NCBI GenBank assembly: GCA_023425455.1
Contig: JAFACP010000312.1
Span: 1-12,580 of the forward strand
Length of the DNA: 12,580 nucleotides
Reading direction: 5' to 3'
DNA from: Pseudomonadota bacterium
Lineage (GTDB): Bacteria; Pseudomonadota; Gammaproteobacteria; Enterobacterales; Enterobacteriaceae
Shown here: positions 1-5,732 of the stretch, one piece after another
How positions within the stretch are numbered: the first letter of the stretch is position 1
Layout of the letters: every line of letters starts with the position of its first letter
The notes under the pieces: generated by a model
What the model saw: only the letters and a program-made list of their open reading frames with translations
The model's database searches: none
What the model was told of the DNA's origin: nothing
Program-made: the position numbers and the translations under genes

Positions 1-303
1 CCCGTATGGCTTGCGTTGTTTATGCTCTGCGCCAATATGTTCTGGGGACTTCAGGGGGCGGCCATTCCGGCGGTGGTTCAGCACCATGCCACGCGCGAGG
101 CGGTAGGCAGCGCCTACGGGATCATTAATGGCATCGGTAATATCTGCGCGGCCTTTATTCCGCTACTGATGGGGATAGTGATGAAATCGATGGGATCGGT
201 CAGCTCCGGCTTTTCGGTGCTGGTTGTGTCGCAGGTTGTGACCCTGCTGACCGGGGGGATGTTGCTGCTGCGCATGCGCCGCGCAGCAGCCGTCAGCGCG
301 TAA
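1..303 (+). CDS. MFS transporter, C-terminal fragment (5' end outside window)
   Basis: The frame is open from base 1 to a TAA at 301-303 and gives the last 100 residues of a membrane protein. Three hydrophobic stretches are visible, at about residues 1-16, 44-64 and 71-90. A Gly/Asn-rich helix (GSAYGIINGIGN, then AAFIPLLMG) is typical of the second half of major facilitator superfamily (MFS) carriers, and the protein ends in a short basic tail (RMRRAA). The family call rests on this helix and the overall hydrophobicity; the substrate cannot be read from the fragment. It meets speB tail to tail with three bases between the stop codons. E. coli K-12 has no MFS gene at this place, so this is probably a lineage-specific neighbour. 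Confidence 0.75.
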   Translation, partial: PVWLALFMLCANMFWGLQGAAIPAVVQHHATREAVGSAYGIINGIGNICAAFIPLLMGIVMKSMGSVSSGFSVLVVSQVVTLLTGGMLLLRMRRAAAVSA

Positions 304-321
304 GGCTTACTCGCCTTTTTT
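302..321 (+). terminator. Short intrinsic terminator-like hairpin at the MFS/speB junction
   Basis: AAGGC (302-306) can pair with GCCTT (313-317) around a six-base loop, and a run of six T covers 316-321. The stem is only five pairs, so it is a modest terminator for the MFS gene. It overlaps the last codons of speB on the other strand, which is the only room available since the two genes are three bases apart. Confidence 0.4.
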
Positions 322-1227
322 CGCCGCCTGGATGTAGAGCATTTCCAGCGCCAGGGTCGCTGCCGCCAGCGCGGTGATCTCGGACTGGTCATACGCCGGC
401 GCCACTTCCACAACGTCCATCCCGACGATGTTCAGATCTTTCAGGCCGCGTACCAGCTTAATGGCGCGATCGGAGGTCAGGCCGCCGATCACCGGCGTAC
501 CGGTCCCCGGTGCAAACGCCGGATCCAGGCAGTCGATATCGAAGGTCAGGTAGACCGGCATATCGCCAACTATCTGCTTAACCTGAGCGATGATGTCGTC
601 TACGCCGCGATCGTTGACCTGGCCGGCATCCAGTACCGTGAAGCCGTTGTCTTTGTCGAACTCGGTGCGAATACCGATCTGCACGGAGTGATTTGGATCG
701 ATCAGACCTTCGTTTGGCGCGGTGTAGAACATGGTGCCGAGGTCAAACTCGCAGCCGTTCGCGTAGGTGTCGGTATGCGCGTCGAAGTGCACCAGCGCCA
801 TTTTGCCGAAGTGTTTCGCATGCGCCCGCAGCAGCGGCAGCGTCACGAAATGGTCACCGCCGAAGGAGAGCATCCGTTTACCGGCCGCCAGCAGCTTCTC
901 CGCGTGGGCCTGCAGCTTCTCGCTCATCTCGCGCGCGTCGCCGAAGGCATACACCAGGTCACCGCAATCCACCACGTTGAGGCGCTCGCGCATGTCGAAG
1001 TTCCACGGGAAACGGTTATGCTCCCAGGCCAGATTAGTGGAGACCTGGCGGATGGCGGCCGGGCCGTGGCGTCCACCCGCGCGGCCGGAGGTGGCCATAT
1101 CAAATGGCACGCCGGTGATCACCCAGTCAGCGTCGCTGTCATAAGGCTGGAAGTTCATTGGAAGGCGTAAAAAACCAAACGCGTTAGATACCAGAGAGTT
1201 ATCGTACTGATGACCTAAAGTGCTCAT
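307..1227 (-). CDS. speB: Agmatinase (agmatine ureohydrolase)
   Basis: 306 residues, the length of E. coli SpeB. It hydrolyses agmatine to putrescine and urea in the cytoplasm, the second step of the arginine route to polyamines. It is a member of the arginase/ureohydrolase family with a two-manganese centre. The metal ligands are all visible: GGDH with H126, DAHTD with D149, H151 and D153, and FDIDCLDP with D230 and D232. The ATG at 1227 follows an AGAGG and a CAGGA on the minus strand. It lies downstream of speA in the same direction, but an intrinsic terminator stands between them, so an own promoter just upstream of speB is likely; an AT-rich stretch at 1240-1270 could hold it. Its 3' end abuts the convergent MFS gene. 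Confidence 0.97.
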   Translation of the reverse strand: MSTLGHQYDNSLVSNAFGFLRLPMNFQPYDSDADWVITGVPFDMATSGRAGGRHGPAAIRQVSTNLAWEHNRFPWNFDMRERLNVVDCGDLVYAFGDAREMSEKLQAHAEKLLAAGKRMLSFGGDHFVTLPLLRAHAKHFGKMALVHFDAHTDTYANGCEFDLGTMFYTAPNEGLIDPNHSVQIGIRTEFDKDNGFTVLDAGQVNDRGVDDIIAQVKQIVGDMPVYLTFDIDCLDPAFAPGTGTPVIGGLTSDRAIKLVRGLKDLNIVGMDVVEVAPAYDQSEITALAAATLALEMLYIQAAKKGE

Positions 1228-1267
1228 GTCCTGACCTCTTATAAAGTCGATACATTAAAAACAGATG

Positions 1268-1311
1268 AAAAAAATCCCCTCCGCGTCGTTAAACCCGACG
1301 AGGAAGGGATT
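1268..1311 (-). terminator. Strong intrinsic terminator between speA and speB
   Basis: Read on the minus strand, AATCCC-TTCC-TCGTCG pairs with CGACGC-GGAG-GGGATT, with a few mismatches, around a short GGTTTA-type loop (stem about 1273-1311). A run of seven T (1268-1274) follows. It would end speA transcripts. It lies only about 45 bases before the speB start, so it could also act on any transcript entering speB from upstream. Confidence 0.8.
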
Positions 1312-1432
1312 GATTTATAAATCGCTAGCTGGGGCGAATTATCGCCGTTAATTCATACGGGTTCAAGTCAGTACAGACAAGGGTTCCACCCGCTGCAATC
1401 ACCCGTCCCCTTTCAGCAAGAGGGAGCATGAA
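1312..1432 (-). other. Structured speA 3' UTR / speB upstream region
   Basis: These 121 bases between the speA stop and the terminator carry several nested inverted repeats. ACGGGT at 1357-1362 pairs with ACCCGT at 1401-1406 and encloses a GGGT/ACCC hairpin (1381-1391). GGCGA at 1333-1337 pairs with TCGCC at 1342-1346 around a four-base loop. GATTTATAAATC at 1312-1323 is a perfect 12-base palindrome. No ORF of note is seen. It may be an RNA leader or a 3' UTR-derived RNA; this is inference from pairing by eye. Confidence 0.35.
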
Positions 1433-3409
1433 TTATTCATCTTCCAGATAGGTGTATCCGTACAGACCCGCTTCAAACTCTTCTAGGAACTGCTGCTGGA
1501 GTGCGTCATCCAGACCGGTGTTCTTCACCTGGTCGCGGAACTGGGTGAGCAGTTTTTTCGGATCGAGCTGAACGTATTCCAGCATGTCCGCCACGGTGTC
1601 CCCTTCGTCAGACAGCTCGACTTCCACGTTGCCGTCAGGGAAGACAAACACGTCAACGGCTTCGGTATCCCCGAACAGGTTGTGCATGTTGCCGAGGATC
1701 TCCTGATAGGCGCCAACCATAAAGAAGCCCAGCATCGGCGGGTTCTCCGGATCGTACTCCGGCATTGGCATCGTGGTGGCGATACCGTCGCCGTCAACGT
1801 AGTGGTCAATAGCGCCGTCGGAATCACAGGTAATGTCCAGCAGCACCGCACGACGTTCCGGGGCGTGGTTCAGCCCCTCAAGCGGCAGCACCGGGAACAG
1901 CTGGTCGATACCCCATGCATCAGGCATTGACTGAAACAGCGAGAAGTTGACGTACATCTTGTCCGCCATACGTTCCTGCAGCTCGTCGATAATCGGACGG
2001 TGCGCGCGGTTGCTCGGGTCGAGCTGCTTCTGCACTTCATGGCACATGTTCAGATAGAGCTGCTCCGCCCACGCGCGCTCCTGCAGGCTAAAGGTACCGG
2101 AGGAGTAACCCACATGAATATCGTGCAGATCCATCTGGCTGTCGTGCAGCCATTCGCGCAGGGAGCGGCGCGTGCCCGGCTCGTGCATCTCCTGCCAGGT
2201 TTCCCACATGCTTTGCAGGGAACGCGGGGCATCGTCTGCCGGAGGGGTCGCTTCGGTGATTTCGCTGCGCTCAACGCCGATGATGTTTGAGACCAGCACC
2301 GTATGGTGCGCGGTGACCGCGCGGCCCGATTCGGTGATCACCGTCGGATGCGGCAGGCCATGCTCTTCACAGGCATCGCCAATCGCCCAGATGATATTGT
2401 TGGCATACTCGTTCAGGCCGTAGTTGACGGAGCAGTCGGACTGCGAACGTGTTCCTTCGTAGTCCACGCCCAGGCCACCGCCCACGTCGAAGCACTGAAT
2501 ATTGACGCCCAGCTTGTGCAGCTCAACGTAGAAACGCGCTGACTCGCGCACGCCGGTGGCGATGTCGCGAATGTTGGCCATCTGCGATCCGAGGTGGAAG
2601 TGCAGCAGTTGAATACTGTCGAGACGTCCGCGTTCACGCAGAATTTCCACCAGCTGAAGCACCTGATTCGCCGCGAGGCCAAACTTGGATTTTTCTCCGC
2701 CGGAAGATTGCCATTTGCCCGAGCCCTGCGACGCCAGACGCGCACGCACACCAAGGCGCGGCACCACGTTCAGGCGCTCGGCCTCTTCCAGCACGATAGC
2801 GATTTCGGTCATCTTCTCGATCACCAGATAAACCTTGTGGCCCATCTTCTCGCCGATCAATGCCAGACGAATGTATTCACGGTCTTTATAACCGTTACAG
2901 ACGATCACCGAACGGGTCATTCCCGCATGCGCCAGAACGGCCATCAGCTCCGCTTTAGACCCCGCTTCCAGACCCAGCGGTTCACCGGAGTGGATCAGCG
3001 ATTCGATCACGCGACGGTGCTGATTCACCTTGATGGGGTAAACGAGGAAGTAGTCGCCGTTATAGCCGTACGATTCGCGCGCGCGCTTGAACGCGGCGTT
3101 AATCGAACGCAGGCGGTGTTGCAGGATCTGCGGGAAGCAGAACAGTGCAGGCAAACGCTGCCCCTGCGCTTCGCGGGCTTTCACCAGTCTGGCGAGATCC
3201 ACGCGCGCTTCGGGAACGTCCGGATCCGGGCAAACGCTGATGTGGCCCAGTTCGTTGACGTCATAATAGTTATTGCCCCACCAGGCAATATTATAGGTGC
3301 GCAGCATCTTGCTGGCTTCCTGGGAGCTCATCGCAACCTCCTGCATGGAACGTAGTACACCCTGTTCGCCCGCTGACGAAGGCGAAACCGAAGACATGTC
3401 GTCAGACAT
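1433..3409 (-). CDS. speA: Biosynthetic arginine decarboxylase
   Basis: 658 residues with the ATG at 3409, equal to E. coli SpeA. A TTG four codons upstream is in frame, but the ATG has a proper Shine-Dalgarno GAGG six bases before it, so I chose the ATG. The enzyme is PLP-dependent, of the alanine-racemase-like barrel decarboxylase type, and converts arginine to agmatine. Visible features are the PLP lysine K127 in [15 protein letters not shown] at 270-276, the glycine-rich phosphate loop [10 protein letters not shown] at 310-319, and a C-terminal [10 protein letters not shown] carrying the catalytic cysteine expected in this family. A short stretch after VSNIIGVER differs from E. coli, as expected for a related genus. 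The upstream gene yqgB ends eight bases before the start, suggesting a joint transcript and possible translational coupling. Confidence 0.98.
   Translation of the reverse strand: MSDDMSSVSPSSAGEQGVLRSMQEVAMSSQEASKMLRTYNIAWWGNNYYDVNELGHISVCPDPDVPEARVDLARLVKAREAQGQRLPALFCFPQILQHRLRSINAAFKRARESYGYNGDYFLVYPIKVNQHRRVIESLIHSGEPLGLEAGSKAELMAVLAHAGMTRSVIVCNGYKDREYIRLALIGEKMGHKVYLVIEKMTEIAIVLEEAERLNVVPRLGVRARLASQGSGKWQSSGGEKSKFGLAANQVLQLVEILRERGRLDSIQLLHFHLGSQMANIRDIATGVRESARFYVELHKLGVNIQCFDVGGGLGVDYEGTRSQSDCSVNYGLNEYANNIIWAIGDACEEHGLPHPTVITESGRAVTAHHTVLVSNIIGVERSEITEATPPADDAPRSLQSMWETWQEMHEPGTRRSLREWLHDSQMDLHDIHVGYSSGTFSLQERAWAEQLYLNMCHEVQKQLDPSNRAHRPIIDELQERMADKMYVNFSLFQSMPDAWGIDQLFPVLPLEGLNHAPERRAVLLDITCDSDGAIDHYVDGDGIATTMPMPEYDPENPPMLGFFMVGAYQEILGNMHNLFGDTEAVDVFVFPDGNVEVELSDEGDTVADMLEYVQLDPKKLLTQFRDQVKNTGLDDALQQQFLEEFEAGLYGYTYLEDE
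2647..2654 (-). other. Chi site (GCTGGTGG on the minus strand)
   Basis: CCACCAGC on the plus strand is an exact reverse complement of the E. coli Chi octamer recognised by RecBCD. It lies inside speA. One of three in the window, all in the same orientation. Confidence 0.6.
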
Positions 3410-3417
3410 AGCGAACC

Positions 3418-3549
3418 TCAACTCTTTGTATTAAGTGTAAAACAGTTGACTACTATCGCAGCGTTAAACGGCGATAACAACCCATAAACGCCCCCATTTT
3501 CCAGCAGAGAATGCTGAAATCCAGAGCGTGCGACCGGTTTCTTATTCAT
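3418..3549 (-). CDS. yqgB: Small protein YqgB, upstream of speA
   Basis: 43 residues from the ATG at 3549 to a TGA at 3418-3420, starting MNKKPVAR and ending [11 protein letters not shown]. Length, both ends and position directly before speA match E. coli YqgB. The frame is open upstream to a GTG at 3603, but those 18 codons go beyond the known family length. The Shine-Dalgarno sequence is poor. Its stop codon forms part of TGAGG, which is also the ribosome binding site of speA, so ribosomes ending on yqgB would stop at the speA start. I know of no firmly established molecular function. There is no clear signal peptide; the C-terminal half is mildly hydrophobic (AAIVVNCF). Confidence 0.8.
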   Translation of the reverse strand: MNKKPVARSGFQHSLLENGGVYGLLSPFNAAIVVNCFTLNTKS

Positions 3550-3610
3550 ATCAATGTAAAACACGTATCCGAACTTAAGTATGACAAGGTTCGGCGAAAC
3601 CACGAGAAAA

Positions 3611-3628
3611 CTCTTGTATTAACAAGAG
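3611..3628 (-). repeat. Perfect inverted repeat in the yqgB-speA leader
   Basis: CTCTTGT (3611-3617) and ACAAGAG (3622-3628) form a seven-base perfect inverted repeat around ATTA. On the minus strand it is followed at once by TTTTCT, so it resembles a weak intrinsic terminator or attenuator about 60 bases before yqgB. It could equally be a protein operator. Confidence 0.45.
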
Positions 3629-3779
3629 CGCCCTTGTTCAGTTTTCACAAAGCGTTACTCGCCCTGAGATCCTGAGAAGCGCCGAGATGGGTATAACATC
3701 GGCAGGTTTGCAGACTCGATTTACGGGTTGCGGGGATCGCATGCGCGCCAGAACGGCTGCGCTGAATTAGCGGAAAACG

Positions 3780-4058
3780 ATGGTTCATTATCTCGTATCA
3801 CCTCCACGGCCGCTCCTGAAGAAACGGACCACAAGCCAAAGCTATCAGTTCACTCTTAACCCGGCTGGAAGTGGCGACACGATGCGAGCATCGAGCGCTT
3901 TTTTAAGAAGCCGCGCGCCGCGTTTTATACCGAGAAGGGGGCTAAAAAGCAAAACAAAAATGCGTACCCTGCCGGCCGTGTCAGGAAATATTTCCAGCTT
4001 TGATTTCAACGCCATGAGAGCCTCGTCAAAAAAAACTGGCAATAGGGCGAAGAAGTGA
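3780..4058 (+). CDS. Doubtful small ORF, yqgC position
   Basis: A 92-residue frame starting MVHYLVSPPRPLL, basic, with many Ser and Arg residues and ending KKTGNRAKK. A GGA lies six or seven bases before the ATG. The composition looks like the shadow of the opposite frame and no domain is seen. I list it because E. coli K-12 annotates a small plus-strand gene, yqgC, here; I do not recognise the protein itself. At most one of this ORF and the antisense ORF at 3845-4072 is likely to be real. Confidence 0.15.
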   Translation: MVHYLVSPPRPLLKKRTTSQSYQFTLNPAGSGDTMRASSAFLRSRAPRFIPRRGLKSKTKMRTLPAVSGNISSFDFNAMRASSKKTGNRAKK

Positions 4059-4072
4059 CCTAAAATAGCCAT
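3845..4072 (-). CDS. Possible small hydrophobic protein, yqgD position
   Basis: 75 residues starting MAILGHFFALLPVFF, with a second hydrophobic run VRIFVLLFSPLLGI at about 37-50 between basic stretches. This could be a small membrane-associated protein. E. coli K-12 has the minus-strand gene yqgD at this place between speA and metK; the match is by position, not by recalled sequence. The ATG lies only two bases left of the first MetJ-type box, so its promoter would have to lie in or beyond the metK operator on the other strand. No clear ribosome binding site. Function unknown. Confidence 0.35.
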   Translation of the reverse strand: MAILGHFFALLPVFFDEALMALKSKLEIFPDTAGRVRIFVLLFSPLLGIKRGARLLKKALDARIVSPLPAGLRVN

Positions 4073-4074
4073 CC

Positions 4075-4114
4075 AGATGTTAATCCATCCATACTGATTA
4101 ACACTCAGACTGCC
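4075..4114 (+). promoter_or_regulatory. Tandem MetJ operator (met boxes) of metK
   Basis: Five consecutive 8-base units in one register: AGATGTTA, ATCCATCC, ATACTGAT, TAACACTC, AGACTGCC. Against the met box AGACGTCT they match at about 5, 4, 4, 2 and 5 positions. MetJ with S-adenosylmethionine binds such degenerate tandem boxes cooperatively, and metK is a known member of the MetJ regulon in E. coli. Individual units are weak, so the call depends on the register and the place. Confidence 0.6.
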
Positions 4115-4115
4115 A

Positions 4116-4145
4116 GTGTCATTAACCTGCAGGCCTTGGTAGAAT
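4116..4145 (+). promoter_or_regulatory. Likely metK promoter
   Basis: TAGAAT at 4140-4145 is a good -10, with GTGTCA at 4116-4121 as a possible -35 at 18-base spacing. Transcription would start near 4152, giving a leader of about 60 bases. The -35 touches the right end of the met boxes, which suits repression by MetJ. A second -10-like TAAAAT at 4061-4066 lies left of the boxes and would place them at its start site. Confidence 0.45.
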
Positions 4146-4210
4146 CATCTCCTTTGGCTATTCCACACAGCAGTTCGAGCTAACCAAATTCTTTTTAGGT
4201 GAAATAAAAC

Positions 4211-5365
4211 ATGGCAAAACACCTGTTTACGTCCGAGTCCGTATCAGAAGGACATCCTGATAAAATTGCTGACCAAATCTCCGATGCGGTGCTGGATGCG
4301 ATCCTGACTCAGGATCCAAAAGCGCGCGTAGCGTGCGAAACCTATGTCAAAACCGGCATGGTTCTGGTTGGCGGTGAAATCACCACCAGCGCATGGGTTG
4401 ATATCGAAGAGATCACCCGTAACACGGTGCGTGAAATTGGCTATGTGCATTCTGATATGGGCTTTGATGCCAATTCTTGTGCCGTACTGAGCGCCATCGG
4501 TAAACAGTCTCCGGACATCAACCAGGGCGTTGACCGTGCCGATCCGCTGGAACAGGGCGCTGGCGACCAGGGCCTGATGTTTGGCTATGCAACCAATGAG
4601 ACTGACGTGCTGATGCCTGCGCCGGTCACCTACGCGCACCGTCTGGTGCAGCGTCAGGCTGAAGTGCGTAAAAACGGCACCCTGCCGTGGCTGCGTCCGG
4701 ATGCGAAAAGCCAGGTCACTTTCCAGTATGACGACGGTAAAATCGTCGGTATCGATGCGGTAGTGCTTTCCACCCAGCACGCGGAAGATATTGACCAGAA
4801 ATCACTGCAGGAAGCGGTGATGGAAGAGATCATCAAGCCGGTTCTGCCAACCGAATGGCTGAATGCGTCAACCAAATTCTTCATCAACCCAACCGGACGT
4901 TTTGTCATCGGTGGCCCAATGGGCGACTGCGGCCTGACCGGTCGTAAAATCATCGTTGATACCTACGGCGGTATGGCGCGTCACGGTGGCGGTGCATTCT
5001 CCGGTAAAGATCCGTCTAAAGTTGACCGTTCTGCAGCGTACGCGGCGCGTTATGTGGCGAAAAACATCGTTGCGGCAGGCCTTGCAGACCGCTGTGAGAT
5101 CCAGGTTTCCTACGCCATCGGTGTGGCTGAACCGACCTCCATCATGGTTGAAACCTTCGGGACTGAAAAAGTGCCTTCCGAGCAACTGACCCTGCTGGTG
5201 CGCGAGTTCTTCGACCTGCGTCCTTACGGCCTGATTCAGATGCTGGATCTGCTGCACCCAATCTACAAAGAAACCGCGGCATACGGTCACTTTGGTCGTG
5301 AACATTTCCCGTGGGAAAAAACCGACAAAGCGGCACAGCTGCGTGAAGCTGCTGGTCTGAAATAA
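4211..5365 (+). CDS. metK: S-adenosylmethionine synthase (methionine adenosyltransferase)
   Basis: 384 residues, as in E. coli MetK. It makes S-adenosylmethionine from methionine and ATP in the cytoplasm as a homotetramer. Signature motifs are present: SEGHPDK near the N-terminus (active-site H15), [12 protein letters not shown] at 116-127, and the glycine-rich phosphate loop [16 protein letters not shown] at 259-274. The ATG at 4211 has an AGGTGA upstream at normal spacing. It has its own promoter with met boxes upstream and an intrinsic terminator right after the stop, so it is a single-gene unit. Its product is the methyl donor for RsmE and, after decarboxylation, the aminopropyl donor for spermidine, which links it to the divergent speA-speB polyamine genes. 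Confidence 0.99.
   Translation: MAKHLFTSESVSEGHPDKIADQISDAVLDAILTQDPKARVACETYVKTGMVLVGGEITTSAWVDIEEITRNTVREIGYVHSDMGFDANSCAVLSAIGKQSPDINQGVDRADPLEQGAGDQGLMFGYATNETDVLMPAPVTYAHRLVQRQAEVRKNGTLPWLRPDAKSQVTFQYDDGKIVGIDAVVLSTQHAEDIDQKSLQEAVMEEIIKPVLPTEWLNASTKFFINPTGRFVIGGPMGDCGLTGRKIIVDTYGGMARHGGGAFSGKDPSKVDRSAAYAARYVAKNIVAAGLADRCEIQVSYAIGVAEPTSIMVETFGTEKVPSEQLTLLVREFFDLRPYGLIQMLDLLHPIYKETAAYGHFGREHFPWEKTDKAAQLREAAGLK
4383..4390 (-). other. Chi site (GCTGGTGG on the minus strand)
   Basis: Exact reverse complement of the Chi octamer, inside metK, in the same orientation as the other two in the window. Confidence 0.6.
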
Positions 5366-5386
5366 GCGACCATCGTCAGCATCTGC

Positions 5387-5420
5387 AAAGGCCAGCCTCG
5401 TGCTGGCCTTTCTGTTTCTG
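5387..5420 (+). terminator. metK intrinsic terminator
   Basis: AAAGGCCAGC (5387-5396) pairs perfectly with GCTGGCCTTT (5402-5411) around CTCGT, followed by a T-rich tail (TTTCTGTTTCT). It starts about 20 bases after the metK stop codon. Confidence 0.9.
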
Positions 5421-5450
5421 GCGCGTCAGAGGCAAAAGAGCCCGCGTAAA

Positions 5451-5466
5451 ATGAAACCGCTTACAA
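5451..5466 (+). promoter_or_regulatory. Candidate distal GalR/GalS operator
   Basis: ATGAAACCGCTTACAA matches the gal operator consensus GTGNAANCGNTTNCAC at 10 of 12 fixed positions, including the central CG and both arms. Its centre is 182 bp upstream of the centre of the proximal operator. Another LacI-family repressor with a similar site is possible. Confidence 0.45.
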
Positions 5467-5577
5467 CCCGTCACTTCCCGCATAAATTCGGAAAAATCGC
5501 TTGGCGCATACCGCCCTTCTCTGCTGTTACATTTTATTTCAGTTAAGTCTGAATTTATCGCAACAGCGGTCCACGAC

Positions 5578-5611
5578 ATTAATTTAATCTCTTTATTTTC
5601 AATAAATTAAT
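5578..5611. repeat. AT-rich 9-base inverted repeat upstream of the gal operator
   Basis: ATTAATTTA (5578-5586) and TAAATTAAT (5603-5611) are perfect inverted copies with 16 AT-rich bases between. No T tract or gene end makes it a terminator. It may bind a protein or simply be bendable AT-rich DNA between the two gal-type operators. Confidence 0.4.
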
Positions 5612-5632
5612 ACAACCAACCTTTCAAATACA

Positions 5633-5648
5633 ATGTAACCGATTACAC
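5633..5648 (+). promoter_or_regulatory. galP proximal gal operator (GalR/GalS)
   Basis: ATGTAACCGATTACAC matches GTGNAANCGNTTNCAC at 11 of 12 fixed positions. Its centre is 19 bp upstream of the CRP site centre, the same offset as the external operator and CRP site of the E. coli galETK P1 promoter (-60.5 and -41.5). GalP is a known GalR/GalS target in E. coli. Confidence 0.8.
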
Positions 5649-5651
5649 CAT

Positions 5652-5667
5652 TGTGATTTATCTCACA
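5652..5667 (+). promoter_or_regulatory. CRP-cAMP site of galP
   Basis: TGTGA-TTTATC-TCACA is a perfect match to the core CRP consensus TGTGAN6TCACA. A centre at 5659.5 predicts a class II promoter. Confidence 0.85.
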
Positions 5668-5688
5668 TATTTTTCCCCACCGCTCACC

Positions 5689-5701
5689 TACCCTTTAGCC
5701 C
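5689..5701 (+). promoter_or_regulatory. Predicted galP promoter -10 and start site
   Basis: If the CRP site is centred at -41.5, transcription starts at about 5701 and the -10 falls on TACCCT at 5689-5694 (T, A and final T match). No good -35 is present, as expected for a CRP-dependent class II promoter. Confidence 0.5.
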
Positions 5702-5732
5702 GACAAAACGAATAACCCAACCGGAGGGCACA

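Larger units (their letters stand above)
3550..4210. other. Divergent regulatory region between yqgB-speA and metK
   Basis: A 661-base stretch without a certain gene. It holds, left to right: the yqgB-speA leader with an inverted repeat at 3611-3628; a bulged hairpin-capable segment at 3681-3703 that contains extended -10-like sequences on both strands (TATAAC plus, TATACC minus); two overlapping small ORFs on opposite strands (3780-4058 plus, 3845-4072 minus) where E. coli K-12 has the uncharacterised genes yqgC and yqgD; and the metK operator and promoter region from about 4061. The speA promoter is probably the minus-strand extended -10 near 3690, but its -35 is poor. Confidence 0.6.
5366..5732. 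other. metK-galP intergenic region
   Basis: 367 bases without a gene. It holds the metK terminator (5387-5420), a candidate distal gal-type operator (5451-5466), an AT-rich segment with a 9-base inverted repeat (5578-5611), then the proximal gal operator, the CRP site and the galP promoter (5633-5701) and a strong ribosome binding site GGAGGG at 5723-5728. I see no small ORF worth calling. Confidence 0.8.

Noticed and set aside
1428..1440. Palindrome ATGAATTATTCAT over the speA stop codon, resembling an ArgR box
   Set aside because: The half-sites TGAAT and ATTCA are one base apart instead of the usual four, and the place at the end of speA is wrong for repression.
2594..3355. Long plus-strand ORF of 253 codons inside speA
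   Set aside because: It is antisense to a fully conserved gene, and its His/Arg/Gln-rich composition is the usual shadow of a GC-rich coding frame.
3880..3904. CGATG/CATCG hairpin followed by a run of six T on the plus strand
   Set aside because: Five bases separate the stem from the T run, the stem is only five pairs, and no supported plus-strand gene ends here.
5376..5579. Minus-strand 67-codon ORF in the metK-galP gap
   Set aside because: It crosses the metK terminator and the distal gal-type operator, has no recognisable features, and is best explained as chance.
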